Under the pieces are notes generated by a model, which worked only from the letters and a program-made list of their open reading frames with translations, did no database searches and was not told the origin of the DNA. From contig NZ_JAYMGV010000003.1 of the NCBI RefSeq assembly GCF_035818475.1, positions 348,020-412,019 on the forward strand: a stretch of DNA of 64,000 nucleotides. The letters are read 5' to 3'. Positions 29,092 to 39,365 of the stretch are shown here, in pieces (the stretch's first letter is position 1; every line of letters begins with the position of its first letter). A program made the position numbers and the translations under genes. This stretch comes from Cognatitamlana sp035818475. GTDB lineage: Bacteria; Bacteroidota; Bacteroidia; Flavobacteriales; Flavobacteriaceae.

Positions 29092-30681
29092 ATGAAACCT
29101 ATAAAACAAATTTTCAACCAGCTCATTATTGTATCGAGTTGTCTTGTGATAAGCTGTGCTTCTAAAGAAGAGAAACCCACTGAAACGGCGCCTAATATTA
29201 TTTATGTATTGGCTGATGATTTGGGCTATGGAGACATAAGTGTGTATAATCCAGATGGCAAGATTAAAACTCCAAATTTGGACAAAATGGCCTCGGAAGG
29301 TATGCGTTTTACAGATGCACATACCAGCTCATCAGTATGTACGCCTACCAGGTATGGTATAATGACAGGACGATATAATTGGCGTTCTACACTCAAACAA
29401 TGGACTCTTAACGGGAAATCAAAGGCATTGATCCCCTCTACAAGAACCACGGTAGCCTCTATGTTAAAAAAGCAGGGGTATCAGACAGCCTTTATTGGGA
29501 AATGGCATTTAGGATGGGATTGGGCACAAAACCCTGATGTGGTTTGGAATGCTAAAAATGAAAAGAATTTCAATGATATCGATTTCTCAAAACCTGTTGG
29601 TAACTCCCCTAACGATAGAGGATTTGATTATTCTTATGGACATAACGGGTCGTTGGATATGGCGCCATATGTATATGTGGAAAATGGGCAACCTACAGCC
29701 GTTCCGGTAACCAATACGGTTAATAAAGGAGCATATAGTTGGTGGAGAGAAGGGCCCACGGCTCCGGATTTTGTTCACGAGCAGGTAACACCCAATTTTT
29801 TTGACAGAGCCAGAAATTATATTAAAGAAAAAGCGAATGACGATAAACCTTTTTTTCTGTATTTACCTTTACCGTCTCCCCATACTCCTATACTCCCGTT
29901 AGAAGAATGGCAGGAAAAGAGCGGGTTGAATCCCTATGCTGATTTTATGCTGATGATTGATGATTATATGGGAGAGCTTCTGCATACCATTAAAGAATCC
30001 GGGATAGAAGAAAATACTATGATTGTATTTGCTAGTGATAATGGTTGTTCACCGGCTGCAGATATCAAGCAATTAAAAGATAAAGGACATTACCCTAATG
30101 GAATTTACAGGGGGCATAAGGCTGATATTTTTGAAGGCGGGCATCGTGTGCCATTTATTGTAAAATGGCCTGAAAAGATAAAAGCAGGAAGTATTAGTGA
30201 TGAAATCGTTTGCCTGAATGATTTTATGGCTACTGTAGCAGCCGTTACCGGTTATAACCTGCAGGATAATGAAGCAGAAGATAGTTATAATATGTTGCCT
30301 GTTTTAACAGGAGAAACACTAAATGAACCATTGAGGGAAGCTACTGTTCACCATTCCGGACATGGCTATTTTGCTATTCGAAAAGGGCATTGGAAACTAG
30401 CTATGTGCCCGGGGTCAGGAGGATGGAGTTTTCCTAGACCGGAAAATAAAGAAGTAGTGGATACTTTGCCTCCTATGCAGTTGTATAATTTAAAAAATGA
30501 TCCTCAAGAAACTAAAAATCTTGTAGAAGAATATCCGGATAAAGTTGAAGAATTAAAAGGGTTATTAACCCAATATATCAAAAAAGGGAGGAGTACCCCG
30601 GGAAGTCCGCAAAGCAATGACGGCCCGGAAACTTGGAAACAACTTTGGTGGCTGACTGAAAATAATGAAAGCAAGCAGTAG
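29092..30681 (+). CDS. S1-family sulfatase, CTPTR type
   Basis: 529 residues, lipobox at Cys22 (VISC). The formylglycine core C83-T-P-T-R87 is in SSSVCTPTRYGIMTGRYNWR, and the following W-R-S-T-L-K segment is characteristic of one common PUL S1 subgroup. D42/D43 (LADDLGYGDI), GKWHLGWD, LYLPLPSPHTP and ASDNGCSP provide the other active-site positions. The C-terminus carries PQSNDGPETWKQLWWL, typical of the same subgroup. It is the first of a second run of three sulfatases (29092-33762), placed between GH20 and GH29 genes. Confidence 0.9.
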   Translation: MKPIKQIFNQLIIVSSCLVISCASKEEKPTETAPNIIYVLADDLGYGDISVYNPDGKIKTPNLDKMASEGMRFTDAHTSSSVCTPTRYGIMTGRYNWRSTLKQWTLNGKSKALIPSTRTTVASMLKKQGYQTAFIGKWHLGWDWAQNPDVVWNAKNEKNFNDIDFSKPVGNSPNDRGFDYSYGHNGSLDMAPYVYVENGQPTAVPVTNTVNKGAYSWWREGPTAPDFVHEQVTPNFFDRARNYIKEKANDDKPFFLYLPLPSPHTPILPLEEWQEKSGLNPYADFMLMIDDYMGELLHTIKESGIEENTMIVFASDNGCSPAADIKQLKDKGHYPNGIYRGHKADIFEGGHRVPFIVKWPEKIKAGSISDEIVCLNDFMATVAAVTGYNLQDNEAEDSYNMLPVLTGETLNEPLREATVHHSGHGYFAIRKGHWKLAMCPGSGGWSFPRPENKEVVDTLPPMQLYNLKNDPQETKNLVEEYPDKVEELKGLLTQYIKKGRSTPGSPQSNDGPETWKQLWWLTENNESKQ

Positions 30682-30732
30682 TGATGTAATTATGCAAAGC
30701 GACTATTCATAACCATAAATATATTACATGTA

Positions 30733-32178
30733 ATGAACAAAAAGTACCTTGTTTTTTTAGCAATAAGCATGATGCTAATGTCTTGTCAAAGAAAAAATCA
30801 AGAGAGCAAAAAAATGAACGTGCTTTTTATTATTGCAGATGATTTGACAACTACTGCGGTGTCTTCTTATGGGAACAAGATCTCTCATACCCCAAATATT
30901 GATGCTTTGGCAGATCAGGGAACCAGATATACCAGGGCTTATTGTCAATATCCCGTATGTGGCCCCTCAAGAGCCTCATTTCTTTCTGGATATTATCCTA
31001 ATGCCACTCAAACCTATGGTTATGTGAGCGGACGGGAAAATATTGGAGATAACAGAAGCACCTGGCCACAATTGTTTAAAAAGAATGGCTATTATACAGC
31101 AAGGGTAAGTAAGATCTATCATATGGGAGTTCCAATTGATATTGAGAAAGGCAGTAATGGTATGGATGATGAAGCTTCCTGGACAGAACGCTACAACAGT
31201 CAAGGGCCGGAATGGAAAGCTGTAGGAGAGGGAGAATTGGTGCAGAACAACCCGGATGGTTCTAAGCCTATTAGGGGAGGTAATGTAATGACCATTGTGA
31301 AATCCGATGGTGATGATTTAGTGCATTCAGATGGTCGAACAGCAGTAAAAGCTTCAGAACTCATACGGAAACACAAAGGGGAACCTTTCTTTTTGGCAGT
31401 AGGTTTTGTAAGGCCTCATGTGCCCTTTGTGGCCCCTAAAAAAGATTTTGAACGATATGTGTATGAAGACATTGAACTGCCTTACAATTTTGAGGGAGAT
31501 TGGGATGATATTCCGAAACGGGGAATTAATTATGTAACTAGTAAGAATGCTCAAATGACTCAAGAGCAAAAGCAAAAAGCCATTGCTGCGTACTATGCGT
31601 CGGTACGCTATATGGACAGGCAAGTGGGCAAGGTGCTGAAGACATTAGAGGAGGAAGGTTTAGAGGATAATACCATAGTTGTTTTCACTTCAGATCATGG
31701 GTTTCATTTAGGAGAGCATGAATTTTGGATGAAAGTAAGCGTAAAAGAAGAGTCGGCAAAGGTGCCGCTAATCATAAAAGTACCGGGAAAAGAGCCTGCT
31801 GTATGTGGATCTTTTGTAGAGTTGCTTGATCTATATCCTACTGTTGCTGAATTAGCAGGGCTTTCCTATTCAGAATATATTCAGGGAAAAAGTTTGGTAA
31901 AAACCTTAGAAGACCCAACTAATGAGGTGCGTGACATGGCTTTTTCTGTGACTCAAAATGGGCAAACGTTTTTATTGCGAACCAATAAATGGGCATACAT
32001 CCAATATGGAGAAGATGCTTCATTGGGAATAGAACTGTTTGATATGGAAGAAGACCCGGGGCAATACACCAACTTAGCATTACTTCCTGAATTTGGAGAT
32101 ACGGTAAAGAGTTTCCAGCAAAAACTAAAACAAAAATTAAAGGAGGTAAGAACCAATGATTTGGAGATAAAATATTAA
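30733..32178 (+). CDS. S1-family sulfatase, iduronate-2-sulfatase-like, CGPSR type
   Basis: 481 residues, lipobox at Cys18 (MSC). The formylglycine core C76-G-P-S-R80 in YCQYPVCGPSRASFLSG is the hallmark of iduronate-2-sulfatase-like enzymes, as are AVGFVRPHVPFVAPK and TSDHGFHLGEHEFWMK. Metal ligands are D36/D37 (IIADDLTT). This subgroup acts on 2-O-sulfated residues in characterised members, but marine homologues have varied targets, so the sugar is not assigned. It lies 51 bp after the previous sulfatase and 24 bp before the next. Confidence 0.9.
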   Translation: MNKKYLVFLAISMMLMSCQRKNQESKKMNVLFIIADDLTTTAVSSYGNKISHTPNIDALADQGTRYTRAYCQYPVCGPSRASFLSGYYPNATQTYGYVSGRENIGDNRSTWPQLFKKNGYYTARVSKIYHMGVPIDIEKGSNGMDDEASWTERYNSQGPEWKAVGEGELVQNNPDGSKPIRGGNVMTIVKSDGDDLVHSDGRTAVKASELIRKHKGEPFFLAVGFVRPHVPFVAPKKDFERYVYEDIELPYNFEGDWDDIPKRGINYVTSKNAQMTQEQKQKAIAAYYASVRYMDRQVGKVLKTLEEEGLEDNTIVVFTSDHGFHLGEHEFWMKVSVKEESAKVPLIIKVPGKEPAVCGSFVELLDLYPTVAELAGLSYSEYIQGKSLVKTLEDPTNEVRDMAFSVTQNGQTFLLRTNKWAYIQYGEDASLGIELFDMEEDPGQYTNLALLPEFGDTVKSFQQKLKQKLKEVRTNDLEIKY

Positions 32179-32202
32179 AATTATAGATTAAAAGAGCTGG
32201 TT

Positions 32203-33762
32203 ATGAATCAATTATTCAAAGTATATTCAATACGTGTACTATTATTAATTTTATTGGTTTCCTGTGAAAAAAAGCAATCGGAAAAGCAAATAGAAAGGCC
32301 AAATATCCTATTCATTATGACAGATGATCATGCCATAAAAGCATTGAGTGCTTATGAAGGTGCGTTGAACCATACACCTAATTTAGACAGGATTGCAGCT
32401 GGCGGGTTAGTGTTCAATAATAGTTTTGTAGCTAACTCCATCTGTGCACCTAGTAGAGCAACTATGTTAACCGGTAAGTTTACACATATTAATGGGCAAA
32501 TAAACAATACAGTTCGTTTTGATAGTCTGCAGTGGACGTTTCCTAAAGCATTGCAGAAGGTAGGTTATCAAACAGCTCTTGTTGGTAAATGGCACTTAAA
32601 AAGCCAGCCCACGGGGTTTGATTATTGGGAAATACTAACCGGACAAGGCCATTATTATAGCCCGGATTTTATAACCGAAAACGGTACAAAACGATACGAA
32701 GGGTATGTGACAACCATTACTACAGATAAGGCATTAGATTGGTTAAAGGATAAACGAGATACCAGTAAACCATTTTGTATGCTGCTGCACCATAAAGCAC
32801 CACATAGAACCTGGATGCCCGATACTACAGACCTTCATATTTACGATACAGTAAAATTTCCTGTTCCCGAAACCTATTTTGACTCTTATGAAGGTAGGCT
32901 AGCGGCCAGAGAACAAAAAATGAGCATTATTGAAGATATGGATGTAGTGTATGATCTAAAAATGCTTGATGAAGAACAAGAAATACAGACCACTTTAAGA
33001 AAACATTTTCAGGGGCAATATGATCGGATGAATGAAAAGCAGCGAAAGGCTTGGGATATAAAGTACGATCCTATTATTAAGGATTTTAAAGAAAAAAGAT
33101 ATACAGGAAGAGACCTGGCGCTTTGGAAATACCAACGTTACATGGAGGATTACTTAGCTACTGTCAATTCCGTAGATCGAAATGTAGGTCGCGTATTGGA
33201 TTATCTGGAAGAAAATAATTTAATGGATAATACCATTATCGTATATACTTCAGATCAAGGATTTTATTTGGGTGAGCATGGTTGGTTTGATAAACGATTC
33301 ATGTATGAAGAATCTTTTAAAACTCCATTAGTGATGAAATTTCCAAAGCACATTCAAAAAACAACAGGGGAGATTGAAGCATTGGTGCAAAACATTGATT
33401 ATGCCCCGACATTTTTACATTATGCAGGAGCTGAAATACCCGAAGAAGTACAAGGGCACTCTTTGCATAGTATTATTGAAGGTACTGAAAACCGCGTAAG
33501 AAAAGAGCTTTACTATCATTATTATGAATTTCCTAATGAGCATATGGTGAAAAGGCATTATGGGATACGTACAGAAAAGTATAAACTCATTCATTTTTAT
33601 AATGATATTGATGAATGGGAATTATATGACCTTCAAAAAGACCCTAACGAAATGAACAATTTATATCATAACCTTTCATATAAAGAAGTGATTGTTGATT
33701 TAAAACAGCAATTACAAAAACTACAAGAAGCATACCAGGATACAGATCGTACAACGTATTAA
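32203..33762 (+). CDS. S1-family sulfatase, N-acetylglucosamine-6-sulfatase-like, CAPSR type
   Basis: 519 residues, lipobox at Cys21 (LVSC). The formylglycine core C81-A-P-S-R85 in VANSICAPSRATMLTGKFTH followed by INGQINN resembles GlcNAc-6-sulfatase and mucin-desulfating enzymes. D41/D42 lie in IMTDDHAIKAL; GKWHLKSQPTGFDYW, HHKAPHRTWMP and SDQGFYLGEHGWFDKRFMYE complete the site. If the assignment holds, it fits the two GH20 enzymes nearby, which need desulfated hexosamine ends. It ends the second sulfatase run; 207 bp follow before the next start. Confidence 0.9.
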   Translation: MNQLFKVYSIRVLLLILLVSCEKKQSEKQIERPNILFIMTDDHAIKALSAYEGALNHTPNLDRIAAGGLVFNNSFVANSICAPSRATMLTGKFTHINGQINNTVRFDSLQWTFPKALQKVGYQTALVGKWHLKSQPTGFDYWEILTGQGHYYSPDFITENGTKRYEGYVTTITTDKALDWLKDKRDTSKPFCMLLHHKAPHRTWMPDTTDLHIYDTVKFPVPETYFDSYEGRLAAREQKMSIIEDMDVVYDLKMLDEEQEIQTTLRKHFQGQYDRMNEKQRKAWDIKYDPIIKDFKEKRYTGRDLALWKYQRYMEDYLATVNSVDRNVGRVLDYLEENNLMDNTIIVYTSDQGFYLGEHGWFDKRFMYEESFKTPLVMKFPKHIQKTTGEIEALVQNIDYAPTFLHYAGAEIPEEVQGHSLHSIIEGTENRVRKELYYHYYEFPNEHMVKRHYGIRTEKYKLIHFYNDIDEWELYDLQKDPNEMNNLYHNLSYKEVIVDLKQQLQKLQEAYQDTDRTTY

Positions 33763-33969
33763 TTTTTTTGATAAACAATGATGATTAATAGTATTTTGTG
33801 AAATAGATATAAGCAAAATAAATATTGATAAATGTAAATATTGTCCTAGATAGCCTTAGTGGGATGATGTAACTTGCTTGCCTACATTTTATGTAAATGA
33901 TTATTGTGTTTTTGCATAAATAAAAATCAAAGAAAACTTATAAGTATAATAATACTAAAAACAGGAAAA

Positions 33970-36063
33970 ATGAGACTGATAAAAAAAATAGCCCTTTTCT
34001 CAATCGTTGGAATGTTAACTTTATCTTGTCAAGAGAAAGTTGCTCCACCAACTCCTTTTGGTCCGCTGCCAACTCAAAAACAATTGGATTGGCATGAGTT
34101 GGAGTTTTATGCTTTTGTGCATTTCACAACCAATACATTTACTAATAAGGAATGGGGATTTGGAGATGAGTCTCCGGAGATTTTTAATCCTACAGCTTTA
34201 GATACCCGTCAATGGGCACGTGTGGTAAAAGAAGCCGGAATGAAAGGGATTATCCTTACTGCTAAGCATCATGACGGGTTTTGCCTGTGGCCATCGGAGT
34301 ATACAGACCATTCTGTAGAGCGTTCGCCATGGAAAGAAGGTAAAGGGGATGTAGTACGTGAGTTGGCTAATGCATGTAAAGAATATGGACTAAAACTGGG
34401 ATTATATCTTTCTCCTTGGGACAGGAACCATCCTGAATACGGACGTGAAGACTATGTGACCTATTTTAGAAATCAGCTTAAAGAATTACTAACTAATTAT
34501 GGCGATGTTTTTGAAATGTGGTTTGATGGCGCTAACGGAGGTAACGGGTATTATGGCGGAGCTAATGAAACCCGTAAGATTAATACCTTAGAGTATTATG
34601 ACTGGCAAACCACCTATGATTCTATTTATAAGTGGTCCCCTAATACTTTGGTTTGGGGTGTAGGGCCATCAGAAGCACGTTGGATTGGTAACGAAGAGGG
34701 ATTTGCCAATAAGACCAATTGGAGCTTACTACGTCAAAAAGATGAATTAGCCGGAAAAGTGCACTATAAAGAATTTATGTCGGGTCATGAAGATGGAGAA
34801 CGCTGGGTGCCCGGCGAAGCAGATGTGTCTATCAGGCCAGGGTGGTTCTATCATGCTGTTGAAGATGATAAAGTAAAGTCTATAGGCGAGTTAGTTGATA
34901 TTTATTATCATTCAGTAGGGCGTAATGCCAACCTTTTATTAAATCTGCCTGTGGATAGGAGAGGTATTGTACATGAAAATGATGAAGCCAGATTAAAAGA
35001 ACTGGTAGCTGTTCTTAAGGAAGATTTTAAAACTGAATTACTTTCAAAAACCAAAGCCAGTGCAGATAATGTAAGAGGAGGTAGTAAAAAGTATGGAGTT
35101 CAGAATGTATTAGATGATAATAAAGAGACCTATTGGGCAACAGACGATACGGTAAAGACAGCTTCTTTAGAATTTAGATTTGGAGCACCAACACCGGTAA
35201 ATCGTATTTTACTTCAGGAATATGTGAAATTAGGGCAGCGTGTTCGCAAATTTAATGTGGAGGCAGAAGTAAACGGGCAATGGCAAGCTATTGCCAATGA
35301 AACAACTATTGGTTATAAACGTATCTTACGTACAGATAGAGTTACAGCTACAGCGTTAAAAATTAATATTACCGATTCAAAAGCTAGTCCGGTTATTTCT
35401 ACCGTACAGGCGTATAATGCATCAACATTGGTGCATGCCCCTGAAGTGTACAGAAATAAAGAAGGTATGGTAGAGATGAAAGCTCATGAAGAAGATGTCA
35501 TTTATTATACAACGGATGGAAGTGAACCTTCTCAAGCCTCTGATAAATTTGAAAAACCATTTAAATTGGAAGGCTCGGCAACCATAAATGCCATTGCCAG
35601 AAATGAAGAAGAGCAGGTTAATAGTGTTATGAAAACCGTTAAGTATGGTGTGTCTAAAGCGAATTGGAAAATAGTATCAGTGAAGGGAGGCGATAAGAAA
35701 GGCGCCGAAAGGGTTATAGATGGAAACTTTGCTACAACATGGAGAACTAACGGAAATAAGCAACTTCCACATGAAATAGTAATTGATATGGGAAAAACTA
35801 ATGATATTACAGGTTTTACCTATATGCCACAACAAACCGGTAATGGTTTGCATTTGGTGAAGACTTACGGGTTTTATACAAGCAATGATGGAAAGAACTG
35901 GACAAAACAATCTGAAGGCGAATTCTCAAATATTAAACATAACCCTATTTTACAGGAGAAGACATTCAATAAGACCAAGGCCAGGTATTTACGCTTTGTC
36001 GCAAAATCTGAAGTAGAAGGCAGTACCAATGTCTCCATTGCAGAAATAGGAATTATTGAATAA
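33970..36063 (+). CDS. GH29 alpha-L-fucosidase with F5/8-type C-terminal modules, lipoprotein
   Basis: 697 residues from ATG 33970; an in-frame ATG at 33904 would add 22 residues that spoil the signal peptide, whereas MRLIKKIAL with a lipobox at Cys20 is a clean start. GH29 barrel (about 30-360): YAFVHFTTNTFTNKEWG, LTAKHHDGFCLWPSEYTDHS, nucleophile D186 in MWFDGANGG, and NANLLLNLPVDRRG. Then a discoidin/F5/8-like domain (about 375-490), a chitobiase-type HEX C domain (about 495-555, YYTTDGSEPS) and a second F5/8-like domain (about 565-697). This multi-domain form resembles GH29 subfamily B enzymes specific for alpha-1,3/4-linked fucose. Confidence 0.9.
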   Translation: MRLIKKIALFSIVGMLTLSCQEKVAPPTPFGPLPTQKQLDWHELEFYAFVHFTTNTFTNKEWGFGDESPEIFNPTALDTRQWARVVKEAGMKGIILTAKHHDGFCLWPSEYTDHSVERSPWKEGKGDVVRELANACKEYGLKLGLYLSPWDRNHPEYGREDYVTYFRNQLKELLTNYGDVFEMWFDGANGGNGYYGGANETRKINTLEYYDWQTTYDSIYKWSPNTLVWGVGPSEARWIGNEEGFANKTNWSLLRQKDELAGKVHYKEFMSGHEDGERWVPGEADVSIRPGWFYHAVEDDKVKSIGELVDIYYHSVGRNANLLLNLPVDRRGIVHENDEARLKELVAVLKEDFKTELLSKTKASADNVRGGSKKYGVQNVLDDNKETYWATDDTVKTASLEFRFGAPTPVNRILLQEYVKLGQRVRKFNVEAEVNGQWQAIANETTIGYKRILRTDRVTATALKINITDSKASPVISTVQAYNASTLVHAPEVYRNKEGMVEMKAHEEDVIYYTTDGSEPSQASDKFEKPFKLEGSATINAIARNEEEQVNSVMKTVKYGVSKANWKIVSVKGGDKKGAERVIDGNFATTWRTNGNKQLPHEIVIDMGKTNDITGFTYMPQQTGNGLHLVKTYGFYTSNDGKNWTKQSEGEFSNIKHNPILQEKTFNKTKARYLRFVAKSEVEGSTNVSIAEIGIIE

Positions 36064-36090
36064 TAAACAATTGAATTTTAAGTAGTAATC

Positions 36091-39000
36091 ATGAAGCAAT
36101 CTGAAAATATTAAAAAAGCTCACTTTTGTAAAATAGCTATTAGCATGTTGATTTTACTTTTAATGATGCTAAAAGTAAATGCTCAGGAATACGATTGGGA
36201 AAATCCGGCTGTTTTTCAGATTAATAAGATGGCGCCTCATGTGCCTGCCTTTCCATATGAAAATCGTGATTTAGCTATAGCAAATAAGAAAGAAGCTTCA
36301 AATTATTATAAGTCACTTAACGGTATATGGAAATTCAAATGGGTAGAAAACCCTTCAAAAAAGCCGGAAGGGTTTTATGCCAAAGATTATGATGATAGCA
36401 CCTGGGATGATTTCCAAGTACCTGCCAATTGGGAAGTTAATGGTTACGGCATCCCCATCTATATCAATACCAGGTTCCCCTGGGCATCTAAAGACCCTAA
36501 ACCGCCATTTGTCCCTAAAGATGATAATCCGGTTGGGAGTTACAGAAAACAGTTTACCATTAGCTCAGATTGGGACGGCCGTAAAATCATACTGCATTTT
36601 GGAGCGGTAAAATCGGCATTTTACTTATGGATTAATGGTGAAAAGGTAGGATATAGTCAGGGTAGTAAGCTACCAGCAGAATTTGATGTCACTGAGTATG
36701 TTCGCTCAGGTGAAAATACACTGGCTATTGAAGTATATCGTTGGAGTGATGGGAGTTATTTAGAATGTCAGGATTTTTGGAGGTTTAGTGGTATAGAAAG
36801 AGATGTATATTTATACAGTACACCTTCGGTTCATATATTCGATTATTTTACTAAAGCGGGATTAACTAATAATTATAAAGATGGTGAGCTAAATTTAGAT
36901 ATTGATCTAAAAGGAATGGTAACTAAAAAGCATGCAGGAGGCCTTTTTATGGAACTTATAGATAATGAAAAACAGCTTGTTGCTGAAACTAAAATTACCG
37001 ACATTAACGCAGCAACTGTAGCCAATAAAATCACGTATAAAAAAATACTTCCTGGTATAAAACACTGGACAGCTGAAACTCCAAATCTATATACCTTACT
37101 GTTAACGATTAAAGACAGAAAAGGAAATATAATTGAGGTCGTTTCTTCAAAAGTAGGGTTTAGAGCGATAGAGATCAAAAATGGCCAGTTGTTAGTAAAT
37201 GGTAAAGCTGTTTATATTAAAGGTGTGAACAGGCATGAGCATGACCCGGTTACCGGTCATGTAATCTCTGAAGCTTCCATGCTGGAAGATATCCGCCTTA
37301 TGAAACAAAACAATATTAATGCGGTTAGATTAGCACATTATCCTAATGATCCGAGATGGTATGAGCTATGTGACCAATACGGATTATACCTGGTTGATGA
37401 AGCCAATATAGAATCTCATGGTATGGGGTACAGGCTGTACAATACTTTAGGGAATAATAAAACCTGGATGGCAGCTCATATAGAACGTACAAGGCGTATG
37501 GTAGAAAGAGATAAAAACCACCCTTCGGTCATTATATGGTCTTTAGGAAACGAAGGAGGTAACGGCATTAATTTTTATACCACGTACGATTGGGTTAAAG
37601 AAAGAGACCCTTCAAGACCTGTACAATATGAAAGAGCAGAATTGGAGTGGAACACAGATATTATTTGTCAACAGTATCCGTGGAAACGTAGAATGCTGGA
37701 GGCCATGCACCTGACTGATAAACCTGTTATTATGAGTGAATATGCTCATGCTATGGGTAATAGTCTTGGTAATTTTAGAGATTATTGGGAAGATATTATT
37801 TATAAATATCCACGAATGCAAGGTGGTTTTATCTGGGACTGGGTAGATCAGGCGTTAGAAGCTAAAGATGAAAACGGAAAGAAATATTGGGCTTATGGAG
37901 GTGATCTTGGTGCAGAAAAATACGAACATGATCATAATTTCCTTGCCAATGGCCTGGTTAGACCGGATCGTAGCCCTAACCCTTCATTATATGAGGTAAA
38001 GAAAGTACATCAATTTATACGTTTTTTACCTGTAGATATAAAACAAGGAAAAATTAAAGTGGTTAATTACTACGATTTTACTCCCGTTGATAGCAGATAT
38101 AAATTTAACTGGCAGTTACTTAAAGATGGGAAAGTTATAAAAACTCAAGATATTAAAGTAAATCAATTAGCTCCGGGAGAAGATCAGGTATTAGAGTTAC
38201 CACTTCCAAAACCGGATGATAAAAGCGAGTATTTTATTAACATTGAGGCTTATACAACTATAGAGCAACCATTAGTACCTTCAGGGCATTTGGTAGCAAG
38301 GCAACAATTTCAGTTAAGCGAAGTATTGCCGGCAGTATTCAAAAGTAATACAGGAAAAAATATTAGCGTAAATAAAAAAGATGATAATATAGAAGTAAAA
38401 GGTAATGACTTTCAAATCGTGTTTAACAAGAAAACCGGGAAGCTAACCAATTATAGCTATAAAGGAGAACAATTGTTATTAGAACCTTTAAAAGTTAATT
38501 TTTGGCGTGCACCTAATGATAACGATTTAGGTAATGGTATGCCAAACAGGTTGGCTAAATGGAGAAAAGCGTCTTTTGAACAGCAGTTAATACACGTTGA
38601 AGTTATACAGCAAAATGCACAGGGGAAAGAAGAGAAGCGCAAGAAAGGTATAAGCACAGTTATAGTTAAAACTGTGTTTGGATTGCCTGACGTAAATGCT
38701 AAAGTATTTCTTGATTATCATATCAACGGAACTGGTGAAATAAAAATAAAGACCAGCTTGTCTGGAGTTTCCAAAGAACTTCCTGAGCTACCAAAATTTG
38801 GAACTCTTTTTGTAATGCCTGAAGCATTTGATCAGGTAGAATGGTATGGCAGAGGGCCTTATGAAAATTATTGGGATAGAAAGGATGCTTCATTTATGGG
38901 GAGATACAAAGCTTCTGTTAAAGACTTGTATGAAGCGTATGTACGCCCACAAGAAAATGGAAACCGAACCGACATACGCTGGGTGTCATTTAAAAATAAG

Positions 39001-39267
39001 CAAGGAAATGGTTTGAAAATAATCAATCAGGGGGCATTAAGTTTTAGTGCACATCACCAGAGAATTACAGATTTCGATCAAAAGCTTAATGAAAAACGCA
39101 AACACATTTCAGAGATTCCTCAAAGGTCACTTGTAGAAGTTAAAGTAGATTTTGGACAAACCGGTGTGGGGGGACTGGATAGTTGGGGAGCAAGGCCATT
39201 ACAGGAGTATACTTTGCAACCAGAGAATTATGAATTTAGCTATATAATTAAACCTGTATCTGAGTAA
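36091..39267 (+). CDS. GH2 beta-galactosidase, LacZ-type
   Basis: 1058 residues, the usual size of full LacZ-type enzymes, with a signal peptide ending near VNAQ (about 34). Domain order: jelly-roll (about 60-230, FQVPANWEVNGYGIPIY), Ig-like, TIM barrel (about 355-650), Ig-like and the C-terminal beta-galactosidase small-chain domain (about 770-1050). The acid/base is E488 in WSLGNEGGNG and the nucleophile E550 in IMSEYAHAMGNS. VNRHEHDPVTG and WRAPNDNDLGNGM are diagnostic LacZ motifs. It removes terminal beta-D-galactose in the periplasm. It follows GH29 by 27 bp and closes the main enzyme block; the next two genes are intracellular catabolic enzymes. Confidence 0.93.
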   Translation: MKQSENIKKAHFCKIAISMLILLLMMLKVNAQEYDWENPAVFQINKMAPHVPAFPYENRDLAIANKKEASNYYKSLNGIWKFKWVENPSKKPEGFYAKDYDDSTWDDFQVPANWEVNGYGIPIYINTRFPWASKDPKPPFVPKDDNPVGSYRKQFTISSDWDGRKIILHFGAVKSAFYLWINGEKVGYSQGSKLPAEFDVTEYVRSGENTLAIEVYRWSDGSYLECQDFWRFSGIERDVYLYSTPSVHIFDYFTKAGLTNNYKDGELNLDIDLKGMVTKKHAGGLFMELIDNEKQLVAETKITDINAATVANKITYKKILPGIKHWTAETPNLYTLLLTIKDRKGNIIEVVSSKVGFRAIEIKNGQLLVNGKAVYIKGVNRHEHDPVTGHVISEASMLEDIRLMKQNNINAVRLAHYPNDPRWYELCDQYGLYLVDEANIESHGMGYRLYNTLGNNKTWMAAHIERTRRMVERDKNHPSVIIWSLGNEGGNGINFYTTYDWVKERDPSRPVQYERAELEWNTDIICQQYPWKRRMLEAMHLTDKPVIMSEYAHAMGNSLGNFRDYWEDIIYKYPRMQGGFIWDWVDQALEAKDENGKKYWAYGGDLGAEKYEHDHNFLANGLVRPDRSPNPSLYEVKKVHQFIRFLPVDIKQGKIKVVNYYDFTPVDSRYKFNWQLLKDGKVIKTQDIKVNQLAPGEDQVLELPLPKPDDKSEYFINIEAYTTIEQPLVPSGHLVARQQFQLSEVLPAVFKSNTGKNISVNKKDDNIEVKGNDFQIVFNKKTGKLTNYSYKGEQLLLEPLKVNFWRAPNDNDLGNGMPNRLAKWRKASFEQQLIHVEVIQQNAQGKEEKRKKGISTVIVKTVFGLPDVNAKVFLDYHINGTGEIKIKTSLSGVSKELPELPKFGTLFVMPEAFDQVEWYGRGPYENYWDRKDASFMGRYKASVKDLYEAYVRPQENGNRTDIRWVSFKNKQGNGLKIINQGALSFSAHHQRITDFDQKLNEKRKHISEIPQRSLVEVKVDFGQTGVGGLDSWGARPLQEYTLQPENYEFSYIIKPVSE

Positions 39268-39365
39268 GAGGAGCGTCAGCTTTAAAAGTCAAATTTAAAT
39301 ATCGCTCTGATTTTGCATTAGCCAATTTATAACGGCTTCTTTTTTAAACTAAAAATATTAAACAG

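Noticed and set aside
33904..33969. Upstream ATG for the second GH29 gene
   Set aside because: It would add 22 residues before a complete lipoprotein signal; ATG 33970 gives a lipobox at Cys20.
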